A stretch of 64,000 bases of DNA from Parachryseolinea silvisoli (GTDB lineage: Bacteria; Bacteroidota; Bacteroidia; Cytophagales; Cyclobacteriaceae). The translations under genes were made by a program, and so were the position numbers. The stretch is taken from positions 744,001 through 808,000 of the forward strand of contig NZ_JAIOAO010000003.1 of assembly GCF_021190955.1 (NCBI RefSeq). Direction: 5' to 3'. Shown here in pieces: positions 50,474 to 62,300 of the stretch. The notes under the pieces were generated by a model that saw nothing but the letters and a program-made list of their open reading frames with translations, searched no databases and had not been told where the DNA came from. Positions within the stretch are counted from its first letter, which is position 1; every line of letters starts with the position of its first letter.

Positions 50474-53440
50474 TCAGAATTTGAGGTTAACACCAAACGT
50501 AACCGTACGGGCCTGCGGGAACGTAAAGAAATCGGTACCGACCACCTGCGTGTCGTTGCCGCTATAGTTTACTTCCGGATCGAGGCCGGTGTACCGGGTG
50601 AAGGTGAACAGGTTCTGCACGCCGGCATATACGCGCAGGCTCGACAGCCGAACTTTGTTGGTCAGGTCGCCCGGCAACGTATAGCCCAGTGTTACGTTCT
50701 TGATTCGCATATACGAACCGTCTTCGATAAAGCGGGAGGACGTTCGTTTGTTCTCCACGGCCTTTACCGGGTCCGAGGTGGCCCGCGGAATGTCGGTAAT
50801 ATCGCCCGGCTTCCGCCACCGCCGCGTAACATCTTCCAGCTGGTTATCGCCGCCCTGCAGAGACTCCAGGAACAGGCGTGAACCGTGAAAGACGTCGTTG
50901 CCATACGAGAACTGGAGGAACACGCTCAGGTCGAAATGGCCGTACGTAAAGTTGTTCGTAAAGCCCCCGGTAAACTTCGGGTTCGGATTGCCCACGATCG
51001 TGCGGTCTTCGGTCGTGATCTCGCCGTCGATGTTTGTATCGGCGTAGACAATGTCGCCCGTGGATGGGTCGACACCGAGGGACTTGAAGCTATAGAAAAT
51101 GCCCAGCGGCTGACCTTCCATCACGCGGTTGCCACCACGGCCGAGATCGTCGATCGGTTGTCCGTTATACAGCTTCAACACCTTGTTCCGGTTGATCGAC
51201 AGGTTCAGCTGCGGTCTCCACCGCACCTGACCAAAAGACTGCTCACCCGACAAGGATATCTCTACACCTTTGTTCTCCATCTTGCCGATGTTCTCAACCA
51301 CCGTCGAGAAACCCGACGATCCCGGCAACGGGCGACCTAACAGCAGGTCTTTGGTTTGCTTGTTATAATAATCCACGGTCAGCATCAGGCGATCGCTGAA
51401 CAAACCGATGTCCACACCCAGGTCCAGCTGAGCCGTGGTCTCCCATTTCAGGTCGGGATTGGGTACGTTGGTGGGATAGATCGCAGGCTTGCTGAGGTAA
51501 GAGGTAGCGCGGTACAGCTCGGCATATTGAAAGGCGGATATGTTATCGTTGCCCAGCAAGCCATAACTGCCGCGCAGCTTCAGCTCGGAAATAACAGGAA
51601 CATTGTCGTGGAAGAAATCCTCCTGGCTGATGCGCCAGGCGGCCGAAGCGGCCGGGAAGAAACCATTCCGGTTGTTGGGGCCAAAGCTCGTCGACGCATC
51701 CACGCGACCGGTGAGCGACACCAAATACTTATCGGCATAGTTATAGTTCGCTTTGGCAAAGTACGAGCGCACGCCTGACGTAACCGCGCCGGCGCTTGCC
51801 TGCGTAATGGTCGCCGCCGAGTTGATGTACTGCATATTCTCGTCCGCATAATCCTGGCCGCGGATAAACGAAGAAGTCCGCTCGCGTTTTTCAAAGCTAT
51901 AGCCGGCCAGCACATCCACCACATGGCGACCAAAGGTCTTTTCATACTTCAGCGTATTGTTGCTCACCAGGTTACGCACATTGGTATAGGTTTCAAAGCC
52001 AAGGCCATTGTACTTCTGCCCCTGCTGCGTCTTAAACTCAAATGCGTGCTCGCGCAGGTTGTAAAAGTCGATACCCCACTTGGAAGTAAGCGTCAGCCCC
52101 GGCAGGAGCTCATACTCACCAAACATGTTGGCGATGACGCGGTAGGTAAAGTTCTCATTGGTAGCATCGTTGGCTATCGACACCGGGTTGGCGTAGGGGC
52201 CACTCTGGTTGTAACTGCCGTCTTCGTCATACACCGGGAAGATCGCAGGCGTAGAGATGCCGTTGGGCAGCGGACCGTTTAGCGACTGGTCGCCTTCCAC
52301 GCGGTTGGATGTAGAGTAGGTCAACCCGATGCTGGTTCCGATTCGGAACTTATCATTAATGGAATGGTCCACGTTCACACGCGTATTCATCCGTTGAAAC
52401 CGCGTGCCGATCAAAATACCCTTCTGGTCAAAGTAGCTCCCCGAAATAAAGAAACGAGTCTTATCGTTACCGCCCGTGGCCGACAGCTCATAGCTGGCGA
52501 TCGGTGCCGAACGGAAGATGACATCCTGCCAGTCTGTATTCGTCGTGTCGCCGGCGCGGGCTTTCGCAATATCGGCTTCGCTGAAAATCGCCGATCCCGC
52601 GAGGTCGTTCCGATACTCCATCCACTGCTCCGTATCGAGCATATCAAGCGTGCGCCAGGCCTGTTGCACACCATAATACGCATTGAAGCCGATCACCGAC
52701 TTGCCGCTCTTACCGCGTTTGGTGGTGATCAGCACCACACCGTTGGAAGCGCGCGCACCGTATATAGCAGCCGTGGCAGCATCTTTCAGCACGCTCATCG
52801 ACTCGATATCGTTCGGGTTCAGGTCCGACAGGGCGTTGATGCCCTGGCCTTCATACCCAACCTGCGCATAGTCGCCTGTCGTAAGCGGAATACCATCGAT
52901 GACGTATAAAGGCTGTCCGGAGCCGCTGATCGATGTCGTACCGCGCACGCGCACCGACATCCCACCACCCGGGGTACCCGAGTTCTGTAATACTTGAACC
53001 CCGGCGGCTTGTCCTTGCAACATACCATCGACGGTAGAAACAGGCAGGTCCTTAATGGCATCGGACTTCACTACGCCGATCGACCCCGTGATGAGCTTCT
53101 GCTGCTCCGTACCATATCCCACCACCACGACTTCCGACAGCTGCTTGGAGTCGGGCGTGAGCTGCACATCGATGGTTTCGCGGTTGCCGATGGTTTGCTC
53201 TTGCGACAACATCCCGATAAATGAAAATACCAGCACCGCATCGCCGTCGGCCACGGGCAACCGGTACTGTCCTTCGACATCCGTAACGGTACCCCTGTTT
53301 GTTCCCTGCACCACGACGCTAACGCCCGGTAGGGGCGAACCGTCTTCAGCATTCGTAATTTTTCCGCGTATGGTCCGTTCCTGCGCCCACGCGATCTGCG
53401 ACAGGAAGGCAAAGATTAAAAACAGTAAAGTTTTCCTCAT
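50474..53440 (-). CDS. SusC/RagA family TonB-linked outer-membrane importer
   Basis: The 988-residue product has a signal peptide (to about residue 19, QIAWAQ) and a carboxypeptidase-regulatory-like domain (GSPLPGVSVVVQGTNRGTV). The SusC box LSEVVVVGYGTE, plug motifs (VRVRGTTSISGSGQPLYVID, VLKDAATAAIYGARASNGV) and a barrel ending in FGVNLKF complete it. It is the TonB-driven importer of the second Sus-like locus of the window. It heads the operon; the 601-base gap upstream should hold the promoter, and no sigma/anti-sigma genes are adjacent. Confidence 0.95.
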   Translation of the reverse strand: MRKTLLFLIFAFLSQIAWAQERTIRGKITNAEDGSPLPGVSVVVQGTNRGTVTDVEGQYRLPVADGDAVLVFSFIGMLSQEQTIGNRETIDVQLTPDSKQLSEVVVVGYGTEQQKLITGSIGVVKSDAIKDLPVSTVDGMLQGQAAGVQVLQNSGTPGGGMSVRVRGTTSISGSGQPLYVIDGIPLTTGDYAQVGYEGQGINALSDLNPNDIESMSVLKDAATAAIYGARASNGVVLITTKRGKSGKSVIGFNAYYGVQQAWRTLDMLDTEQWMEYRNDLAGSAIFSEADIAKARAGDTTNTDWQDVIFRSAPIASYELSATGGNDKTRFFISGSYFDQKGILIGTRFQRMNTRVNVDHSINDKFRIGTSIGLTYSTSNRVEGDQSLNGPLPNGISTPAIFPVYDEDGSYNQSGPYANPVSIANDATNENFTYRVIANMFGEYELLPGLTLTSKWGIDFYNLREHAFEFKTQQGQKYNGLGFETYTNVRNLVSNNTLKYEKTFGRHVVDVLAGYSFEKRERTSSFIRGQDYADENMQYINSAATITQASAGAVTSGVRSYFAKANYNYADKYLVSLTGRVDASTSFGPNNRNGFFPAASAAWRISQEDFFHDNVPVISELKLRGSYGLLGNDNISAFQYAELYRATSYLSKPAIYPTNVPNPDLKWETTAQLDLGVDIGLFSDRLMLTVDYYNKQTKDLLLGRPLPGSSGFSTVVENIGKMENKGVEISLSGEQSFGQVRWRPQLNLSINRNKVLKLYNGQPIDDLGRGGNRVMEGQPLGIFYSFKSLGVDPSTGDIVYADTNIDGEITTEDRTIVGNPNPKFTGGFTNNFTYGHFDLSVFLQFSYGNDVFHGSRLFLESLQGGDNQLEDVTRRWRKPGDITDIPRATSDPVKAVENKRTSSRFIEDGSYMRIKNVTLGYTLPGDLTNKVRLSSLRVYAGVQNLFTFTRYTGLDPEVNYSGNDTQVVGTDFFTFPQARTVTFGVNLKF

Positions 53441-54041
53441 ATAGAATATAGGTTAGAGTAGTAATAAAAGCACGACGCTCCGGTGGTCGAAAACGACCAC
53501 TTGCCATGCGTGTTCACCGTAAGGGTAACGGGGGAATTCTAAATTCGGAATATTAACAGACATTTAAAAGGCAGGGCTTGGTATAATTATAAATTATGGA
53601 TAGCCGGTGCTGCCAACGTTATCATCGGTTGAAGTAATGAAGAGAGGGAGACCGTAAGCGGGTTGATCATTTTCGTTGTATGTAGCGCATATGCCGACCG
53701 TTAACATCGGATTGGAGCGATCGGAAAGCACACCGGGTGCGTGTCCTGGTCCATCTGTTTGCTGCCGGCTTGTCGGAGCGGGCGGAGACTCGCGTTAAGG
53801 CCCGATCTTATCGGGATGCGTACGCTGCCCTGGCGGGAATCATTAGACTCACAAGCCGAATGCCAACAGAATATGAAGAAAGCCGTCCCCGTGATCAAAT
53901 TGCACCAAAAAACGACCTTTTCACCAAATCCCCGGATATCCACTCATCATCTGCTCATGTAAGATTAACTCCAAAATCAACCTTTCGTCGTCACTTCCAG
54001 CGATTATCTTTACAAGGCAAAGTGCACATTAACCTACTTGC
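53441..54041. other. Divergent intergenic region, 601 bases
   Basis: No credible gene is seen; the short open frames lack protein character. GTGGTCG-AAAA-CGACCAC (53483-53500) is a perfect 7-base hairpin in what would be the leader of the minus-strand SusC gene. CCCGAT-CTT-ATCGGG (53801-53815) belongs to the recurrent hairpin set. Before the plus-strand gene, TATCTTTAC (54004-54012) is one base off the Bacteroidota TAnnTTTG box and may be its promoter. Confidence 0.5.
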
Positions 54042-56649
54042 ATGAAAAATCCCCGTTTGCCACTGATCCTGGCGCTTTTACTGGGCTGGATCGCTGTATT
54101 CTCACAATCTTCCAAAGTCGTTGTTCAGCCTCCCAGGGCCTGGGTGGAAACCATCACATTCAATGCTGCCGCCGTGCCACCGGCAGGGCAGGAGCGGTCC
54201 GTTTATTACCTGTTGCTCGACGAACAAGAAAACTTTCAGTCCCAGGAATCTTTTACGCACTACGCTTACAAGATTCTCAGCAGCGAAGGGTTACAAGAGA
54301 TGTCGGACCTGAGCATTTCGTTTGATCCGACATACCAGCAGCTGATCATGCACACGTTGCGCATCCATCGCAGCGGGCAGGTCATCGACCAAATGCCCAG
54401 GACCTTTCAAACTATCCAGCGTGAGCAAAGCATGGACCGCTATGTCTACGACGGCGCGCTGACGACCGTTGTCAACATGAGCGACGTGCGCGTCGGCGAT
54501 GTGATCGAATACGCCTTCACGCGCAAAGGCTACAACCCCGTGCACCGCGACAACATCGACCGCAGTTTCAGCCTGAACTATAGCCAGGGCGTCGCTAAAA
54601 ACTTTCAACGCATCACCTTGCCCGCTTCCCGTACGGTGGCGCTCAAGAACATCAACACCGAGCAAAAGCCCGTCATTACCGAAGCCAACGGCACCCGCAC
54701 GTATACCTGGACCGTCGAGAACATCCCGGCCGTCGTAACCGACGACAACGTACCGGAATGGTATAACCCATACCAGGTCGTGTTCATGTCGGGCTTTGCC
54801 GATTGGACTGCCGTCGGCCAGTGGGCCGCCCGTTTGTTTACGGTAGCAGAATCAGACAAAAAAGCGCTATACAAAGCCGCCCGGGAACAATTTACCGGTG
54901 CCACAAACGAAGAATACGCGCAGCAGGTGATTCGTTTTGTACAGGACGAAGTGCGCTACCTCGGTTTTGAGACGGGCCTCAACACACACCAGCCATACCC
55001 GCCGCTGAAAGTATATACCCGCCGCTTTGGCGATTGCAAGGATAAGTCGCTGTTGCTGGTCACCCTACTCGCAGCCAAAGGCATCGAAGCACATCCCGTA
55101 CTGGTCAACACCCGGCTGCGCGGCCATGTGCGCGAACAAATTGTTGCCGTCGGCCTACGGCTTCGACCATTGTGTTGTAGAGATCAACCTGGAGGGCAAG
55201 CGGTTCTACATCGACCCTACCCGTAGCGGCCAGGGCGGTAAGCTTAAAGCACAGTATTTTCCGGCCTTTGGCGAAGGCCTCGTTCTCAATGGCCAGGGTG
55301 GCGCTTTTGCACTGTTTGGTGCTGCCGGCGAAGCGTCCATTACGGAGATTCATACGTATACGCTACCCGCCGTCGGCGGCGAGGCGACTTTTGACGTGAA
55401 AACGGTATACCAGGGCGCCGAAGCGGACCTTGCCCGCGCCCAATTTGCCGGCAACGCCGTGGATGAGATTCAAAAGAACTACCTGAAGTTCTATGGCAAC
55501 CTGTATCCGTCGATCGAAAAGGTCGAGCCCTTAAAATATACCGACGACCGCGGAGAAAATACGTTCACAGTAGAAGAGCGATATCGCGTAGCCGAATTCT
55601 GGAAGGCAAAAGAAGACGACGCCGATGTTTTCACCTGTACCGTCTACGCCCAATCGCTGGAGCAATACCTGAGCGTAAACAAGTTCGCGCAGCGCACCGC
55701 GCCCTATGCGCTCAACTACCCGGTGGACTATTCGCACGTCATGCATATTCAGCTGCCCGAAGAGTGGAACGTCGAAGAAGACCGGGTGGACATGGAGCGC
55801 AAAGAGTATACCTTCTTTCACGCCACGAAATATTCCGAGAATACGCTGTCGCTGACCACAAACTACACCGTTCAGGCACCGTACATCGAGGCGGCGGAAT
55901 ACGAACGCTTTGTTCAGGATCATCAGAAGATGGCTGAAAACACGTCGTACACGCTGACGTATGACAAGAAAATCGTGTCGGCAGCCTCACGCACCTGGCC
56001 GGGAATGCTGGTTGGATTGCTGGCTGTGGGCGGCAGCATAGCGCTCGTATTGTGGCTATACTATCGCTACGATCCCAAGCCCGCCTATACCACCGACTAT
56101 GCTGAGCAGATCAGCGGCTGGTTGGTGCTGGTATCCATTGGGTTGATGATCTCACCCTTCCTGCTGGCGAATTCTATGGTTGAGCAGCCCGAGCTGATGA
56201 GTGGTGAGCTGTGGATGTCGCTGTTTGCCATGGGCAGGCCGGGGCTGGCGACATTTATTCTTTTTGAACAAGTCTATAACATCGTTCAGATCGTGTTTTT
56301 AATACTCGCCCTGGTATTATTTTTTCAACGTCGCTCGTCGGCGCCGCGCATTGTTTCCATTTTTTACGGTGTGTCGTGCTTCGCCACGATTTTAGATGCG
56401 TTCGTGGCGAATTTCCTGATAGAGGGTGCCGCCGCAGAACCCGGTGACAATAACGACCTGATCCGCGCAATCATCGCGGCGGCCGTTTGGATTCCGTATT
56501 TTAACATGTCGGACCACGTCAAGCGCACATTCGTTTTCACGCTGCGCGAGCACGACATCGAGACACCGTCTGAGACAACTGCGCTGAGCGATGGTACCTC
56601 GGAAGACCCGGCAATCCGGGCCGAAGAACCAGGCACGACGCAAGCCTGA
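54042..56649 (+). pseudogene. DUF3857/transglutaminase/DUF2569 protein, single-base frameshift
   Basis: The first frame (54042-55226) gives a signal peptide, a DUF3857 domain and a transglutaminase-like core (QDEVRYLGFETG; catalytic Cys in RRFGDCKDKSLLLVTLL). It then reads out of frame after HVREQ. The second frame continues LLPSAYGFDHCVVEINLEGK (the catalytic His region) and ends at 56649. It includes a membrane helix near TWPGMLVGLLAVGGSIALVL and a four-helix DUF2569 domain (QISGWLVLVSIGLMISPFLL). One extra A in CAAA at 55138-55140 explains the break. Joined, it is one of about 869 residues, a fused DUF3857-transglutaminase-DUF2569 envelope protein of unknown substrate. It is either a recent pseudogene or a sequence error. 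Confidence 0.87.
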
Positions 56650-57006
56650 CCTGGTCGATTTAGACCTTTTAGTCGCTGAAAAATTTTATACTTTGGGGGT
56701 GTTGCGGCGAGATTTCGGTACAAAAGGCCGGTTCTCTAAGCAAGGCTTGTAGAAGTCAGCAGAACGCTGTAGTAGAGTATGGCATCTTCCTATTTTAGCA
56801 ATAGTTAACAAATATTATATTAATAGATATTTAAGAGATATTCAAGAGTATAAAAGTATTGAACATCTACTAGTATAATCTATTTCCCCAAAATTTAAAT
56901 AGTTCTAACGATTGACAGATGATTGGCGTCTGCTATATTCGTCTTCGGCCGGTGCGACCCCTACTGGTTGTCTGTAAATGATTCGTTGAACGAAACCTGA
57001 TGTAGT
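56650..57006. other. Intergenic region, 357 bases
   Basis: No gene or strong hairpin is seen. The right half is very AT-rich (56770-56900). TATACTTTGG at 56688-56697 loosely resembles a -7 box but has one base too many between TA and TTTG. Confidence 0.4.
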
Positions 57007-58353
57007 ATGCCATTTTTGGAAGGAGGAGTACTCTTCACCGGTAAGCTCGATATGCTGAGCGCTTACCGCATGCGCGGATGCTCGAAAATTGTCGTACGCC
57101 GTAAGGGCGGACCAAATCCGGATCACATTAAAAAAGGCGCTAACTTCGCCAATACACGCCATACCATGTCGGAGTTTGGCGGCTGTTCGCGCATGGGCAA
57201 GCATGTGCGCATGACTATGTACTCCATTCGCATGCTGTCGGATAACAACTTCGGCAGCGATATCAACAGCGTCATGCGCCAGGTACAGCTGCAAGACGGC
57301 ACCAGCGAAAAAGGACGACGCGATATACTTCTTTCCGAGCACGCCCGCATCCTGGAAGGATACCCCTTAAATAAAGAACATCCGACGTTCGACTCTGTCA
57401 TTCGCAACCCGGTATACTACACGCTGGATCGCGCCACGCGCACCGCGCAGGTTGATATTCCGGCGTTGGTCCGGGGCATCAACTACTTTCCGCAAAACAA
57501 CCATGCGTTGTTCCGCATCACGCTTACGCTCGGTATCGCACCCGACATGCGGTATGATATACCCTCTAAGGAATATTTGCCGCCCAAGTGGTTTGGTGTC
57601 GGATTTAATACCGTAACCGCTTCCACCGGGTGGTGTCCATCGCTGGAAGGGGTGGATGCGACAACGCTGTCCCTGGCCGTAGACGACATGCCGCCCGAGG
57701 AAGGTTGGACGCTGATATTGTCGATCGGCATTCAATACGGCGCGCTGCACGCAGGCGGCAGCGTGAAAGAGGTAAAGCGTTTTGGCGCGGCGAAAATTTT
57801 AGCACTGCGCGGCAAAGCGTTGCCGGCAGAAGGGGGGACACCCGACGATGAGCGCGAAGTAACAAAGATAAACGCTGTTATCGAAGACGTCGTGTCGGAA
57901 GATCCGCCGGCGGAAAACACATGCGCCGCGGACGTTTACAAAGTGCCCGCGGCGAGCTATGTATATATCGCGAAGGAACAGCCAGCATCGACGTCCCCAC
58001 CGGCAGCTAAAAGCTATACATACGCCTATACGAAGCCGGTCGCAACCATCACGGAGGAGCCGCCACCGCGCGAAGCAAAAAATGACTATCTTCCCGGGCC
58101 CTTAGCGACCCCCGACCATGATTCCGTACATTACCTGGAACATAGACCCCGTCATCTTCACTATTCCTGGAACACACTGGCCACTACGTTGGTATGGACT
58201 TATGTGGGTGCTGGGGTTTGTCATCAGCCAGCAAGTCATGTATTACATCTTTCAGCGGGAGAACCGCCCACGCAAGGATGTGGACACGTTGACGATGTAT
58301 ATCCTGATCAGCACGGTCCTGGGCGCCCGCCTGGGGCACTTCCTGTTCTATGA
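57007..58353 (+). CDS. Unknown protein, DUF6266-like start; 3' end probably misread
   Basis: The frame encodes 448 residues. The N-terminal part (GKLDMLSAYRMRG, KGGPNPDHIKKGANFANTR, MSEFGGCSRMGK) recalls DUF6266-type proteins of Bacteroidota, whose role is unknown. The middle has a beta-rich region (RITLTLGIAPDMRYD; GWTLILSIGIQYG) and the end is a low-complexity Pro/Thr/Tyr tail. There is no signal peptide. As read, the frame runs 236 bases into lgt, which is unlikely. Seven A instead of six at 58077-58082 would end it at TGA straight after, and five A would end it at TAG near 58100. Its true length is probably about 360 residues. Confidence 0.6.
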   Translation: MPFLEGGVLFTGKLDMLSAYRMRGCSKIVVRRKGGPNPDHIKKGANFANTRHTMSEFGGCSRMGKHVRMTMYSIRMLSDNNFGSDINSVMRQVQLQDGTSEKGRRDILLSEHARILEGYPLNKEHPTFDSVIRNPVYYTLDRATRTAQVDIPALVRGINYFPQNNHALFRITLTLGIAPDMRYDIPSKEYLPPKWFGVGFNTVTASTGWCPSLEGVDATTLSLAVDDMPPEEGWTLILSIGIQYGALHAGGSVKEVKRFGAAKILALRGKALPAEGGTPDDEREVTKINAVIEDVVSEDPPAENTCAADVYKVPAASYVYIAKEQPASTSPPAAKSYTYAYTKPVATITEEPPPREAKNDYLPGPLATPDHDSVHYLEHRPRHLHYSWNTLATTLVWTYVGAGVCHQPASHVLHLSAGEPPTQGCGHVDDVYPDQHGPGRPPGALPVL

Positions 58354-58930
58354 GCCCAGCCGCTTCCTCACCGACCCGCTGGACATCCTGATGCCGCCAT
58401 ACTCCGGCCTTGCCAGCCACGGTGCCGCCATCGGCATCCTGATCGGTCTGTGGCTCTTTTGCCGGAAGCTGAAGTATAACTACCTCTGGATGGTCGACCG
58501 CCTGGTCATTGTCGTGTGTATCACCGGCGCCGGCATCCGCCTGGGTAACCTGATCAACTCCGAAATGATCGGCCTGCCCACCGACCTGCCGTGGGCCTTT
58601 ATTTTCACCCGTATTGACAACATTCCGCGCCATCCCGCGCAGCTATACGAGGCGTTGTATTGCATCGCATTATTTTTTGTGTTGTTCTATCTCTGGAAGA
58701 CTCGCGCTGCCCGCCTCGGCAATGGCTTTATCTTTGGCCTCTTCCTGATCGTGCTCTGGACACTACGTTTCATAGATGAGTTCTTTAAAGTGAACCAGGT
58801 AGCATTTGAAGATCACCAGCTGCTGAACATGGGGCAGGTGCTGAGCATTCCGTTTATTCTGGTGGGGATATTTTTGTTGTTCTGGAGCTCAAAGCAGATG
58901 AAACAAAGCAAAGCTGCGACGCCGTATTGA
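58118..58930 (+). CDS. lgt: Prolipoprotein diacylglyceryl transferase
   Basis: The 270-residue inner-membrane enzyme has about seven helices. It shows the Lgt hallmarks: RWYGLMWVLGF, SGLASHGAAIGILIG with essential His101, GAGIRLGNLINSEMIG with conserved Arg141 in the Lgt signature, RHPAQLYEALY and LRFIDEFFKVNQ. It moves diacylglycerol from phosphatidylglycerol to the lipobox Cys of prolipoproteins, the first step of lipoprotein maturation, and so serves the many lipoproteins encoded here. Normal length. The preceding unknown gene overlaps only because of its suspected frame break. Confidence 0.95.
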   Translation: MIPYITWNIDPVIFTIPGTHWPLRWYGLMWVLGFVISQQVMYYIFQRENRPRKDVDTLTMYILISTVLGARLGHFLFYEPSRFLTDPLDILMPPYSGLASHGAAIGILIGLWLFCRKLKYNYLWMVDRLVIVVCITGAGIRLGNLINSEMIGLPTDLPWAFIFTRIDNIPRHPAQLYEALYCIALFFVLFYLWKTRAARLGNGFIFGLFLIVLWTLRFIDEFFKVNQVAFEDHQLLNMGQVLSIPFILVGIFLLFWSSKQMKQSKAATPY

Positions 58931-59372
58931 TGCCCCCGAAGTATCCGGATATACTGTCGTATACTCTCCATGACCATGAGCTTTGTAATTCACAATTCTT
59001 AAAGTGAGTAAAGATTGCTTTGTAATAAAATGTGTAATATCTTGCCCAGGATTTCAATTCGTCGATTATAAACTGCGTTGGTTGCCTAATTTAACGGTTT
59101 GGCGCATTTCAGTTGTATGTTAACGATTGCGATTCTCCCCCTCCCTAAATAAAATAAAAACCATTGTAATATGTTGCAGCATATACTCTCGGGCTATTGC
59201 ATGCCCAATTTTCGAGCCCATCTTCTATGCGATCGTTCTGCGCGTAGCCCAAGCTTGTATAATTAATTAGTCAAGAGCGTGTGGCTTTTGCCACGGTGCT
59301 CCATTAAAGAGCTCATCACCGAATAACTATATCTCTCTATCCTAACCGGGCGTCTGTGGGCGTCATCTGAGT
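58931..59372. other. Intergenic region, 442 bases
   Basis: No gene, strong hairpin or clear promoter is seen between lgt and the giant gene; the short open frames look accidental. Composition is AT-richer than in the coding DNA around it. Confidence 0.4.
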
Positions 59373-62300
59373 ATGAAGCTGATCCGAAACCGAATCTTGC
59401 TGAAGGCATTTGTTGTGTTCTTTTTGTTAGAGATGCTAACGAGCATCGTAGCACCTGCGGTGTCGTGGGCATTAACGGCCGGTCCAAGCGCACCGGAGTT
59501 CTCAAGCTTTGAGCCCGTCGATACGACCGACATGGTCAACCTCGCCACGGGCGAGCTTGTATACAATATGCCGCTTTTGGAAGTGCCGGGTCCTGCCGGT
59601 GGTTATCCCATGTCATTATCGTACCACGCAGGAATCAAGCCTGGGCAGGAGGCTTCGTGGGTAGGCTTAGGCTTTACGTTGAACCCCGGCGCGATCAATC
59701 GTACAGTGAACGGCTTCGCGGATGATAATTACAATACCCGGCGGGAGATGCACGATTATTGGGATGGAGGAGAAACGACAGTAAAGAGCAAGACATTGGG
59801 ACTTAGCGTCCCTGCGGCCGGGGTAGGTATATATTATACGTTTGACCGAACCCAGGATACGTTTAAGGGCTTTAGTTCAAGCCACTATGGAGGCTTATCC
59901 TACAATTTTAATGTCGCAAACGTCGCTGCCAGTATTGCATCCGCGGCATATCCTGTATCGGCAGCAGATCAAGCAAACATTCCCCCGGGACCACAACTAA
60001 CAATGATCCGCGACGCATTTAGTGGTGGAAGTTTGCCTTCCGCGGCCAGCATGGACGTTTCTATCGGAGCATCGGGCGTGAAGACTTCGATGACAGTTGC
60101 CGGCTTGCCGGTAGGCGGCGGAAGTAATAGTGCGGGTGGAATGTCGCAGTTTGTAAACAGTTCAACCAATACGGCGCTGTATATTCCATTCGCTAAGTTC
60201 GCGGGCAGTCTTACCTTGCGGGATTTCTATTGTCGCTATTGGTCGGATCAGTCCGACGCCCTTTATAGCTATGGAAGCTTGTATCCTGAAGGAAGCGTGG
60301 CCCATAGTGATCGATACATGTATGAAGGCGTTGAGCAACCTGCGAATGGCGACTCTCGTTTTGGTGAGTTTCGCTCCTTTACTGGCGATATCTACGATTT
60401 GCCTGCGACACCGAATGTCACTTTAACGCCATCGAGAGAAGTAACGGTTTGGGATCAGGCGGACCCAACTCGCCAGGCAGCGGGAACCCTGCCAGCAACA
60501 GACCAATATGTTGTTACCGGACAAGGTATTGGTGGGGTGATTGAGCCTCAAAGTTTTGAAAACGCTACGCTGCATGGTCAGAATTCCTATTTTAAAGTCC
60601 CGGTACCGGCACTTCCTGGCCCCCTCATTGATTACAAAATAATAGACTATAAATCACTACATAATCCTACGCCAGGTAAGCGGCTCGACTTCCGGTTTAA
60701 GAACGACTTCAGTAACTCGATGCAGATGGATATGGGAAGCTTCTCCTCCGGCACCGGGAGCGCAGATATATCCTTGACTGTAGGAAGCGCCCATGCCGAC
60801 AACACAGGTTACGACGAAACGCCTACCCGTCAAAAGTTAGCGGGCTCGCGGGATATTCAGTGGTTCACGACAGCGGAGCTTCGCAATGGCGCGGCGCAAG
60901 CAAAGGGCTTTATCGACTGCTATCTGACGAAAATAGAACGGCGCAATACGATGGATATTTACAATGATTACCTGCAGCCGGAGGCGTGCCTTGCCGTGCC
61001 CGAAAGTAACACGCGAAGCAATGGGAGAGGGCTGTTTAAGGATGGATCATATCCAGTCAAACCGGCTGATAGTTATAAGGCCACAGACCGTTATCCCTCA
61101 TTAAAACCATATACCATCCATCTGGATGAGAAGATCGGTGGTTTTATGATTACCAATGAAAGTGGTGTGACGTATCACTACGGTCTTCCGGTCTATAGTT
61201 ACAATGAATACACGCGCATCAGACGAAAAAAGCCGTTGAAGGGTGCGGCAACAATAAACGAAATCAAAAATAATGAGCCGTATGCTTATACCTGGTTGCT
61301 GACTGCCATTACCGGACCGGATTTTGTTGATCGGGGCGGAGCGAACGGAAACCCCAATGGCGTACTTGACGATCAGGACTTTGGCTATTGGGTTAAGTTT
61401 GAGTATGGAAGATGGGCAAATGCGTATCAATGGCGTACACCTCATACGGGTTATATGTCGGATTTTGAAAGTGAGTTTGAGTCATTTTCCCATGGCATAA
61501 AAGAGCTCTATTACCTGGATGCGATCGAAACGAAATCACATAAAGCTTTTTTTGTTAAGTCAAAAAGAAACGACGGCCGTGGTGTTACGTCACGACTGGA
61601 GGGAGGGAGCAACCCTCGGAAATATAACATGCGCTATAAATTCAACGGAACGAAAACCGACCCGCAGACATCCGATGGTTCTGAGGTCAATGATTTTAGA
61701 GAGCGCGGTTCGCTGACGTTTTCGGTAAGCCCCGTCAGTACGCTTAAGTTGGATGCTATCTATCTGTATGATAAAAAAGATTTGGAGAGTATTCCGATAA
61801 GGAAAGATGGCGGCGATAAATACGACAATGCGCCAAGCTACGATCCACATGTATATCACTATGCAGGTCAATCATATAAGTATGATAACGCTAAAAAGCC
61901 CGGTCTGGATCTCTCTGTCAGTATTTCAACGCAGGATTATATTCCGGTCACCTATCACAATGGGGATCTGGTACTGGATGATGAAGATATAAGCCTGTTG
62001 GAAAGTCAACATTCTGAATTCAAGGCTAAGGCACTGAAGGTTATCGAATTTAAAACGGACTATTCATTATCTACACATGTTGCCAATAACATCGCATATG
62101 TCAGTGATATGAGTAGTCCATACATGTGCTCAGACGGAAATACATGTTCTTCTGAAGGTTTTGACTTTGAATGGCCTTCCAACGTTCCACAAGGTTGTAC
62201 AAGCTGGGCAAGCTGTTGTAATGTTAATGATCAACAGGCTTTTTATTCCATTGATCCTTATGCGAAATTCTATCAAGCAAGTACGGGTACCTGTCAGGAA

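Noticed and set aside
53737-54045. A 102-codon open frame in the gap before the DUF3857 gene
   Set aside because: It has no hydrophobic or domain pattern and ends inside the next gene's start.
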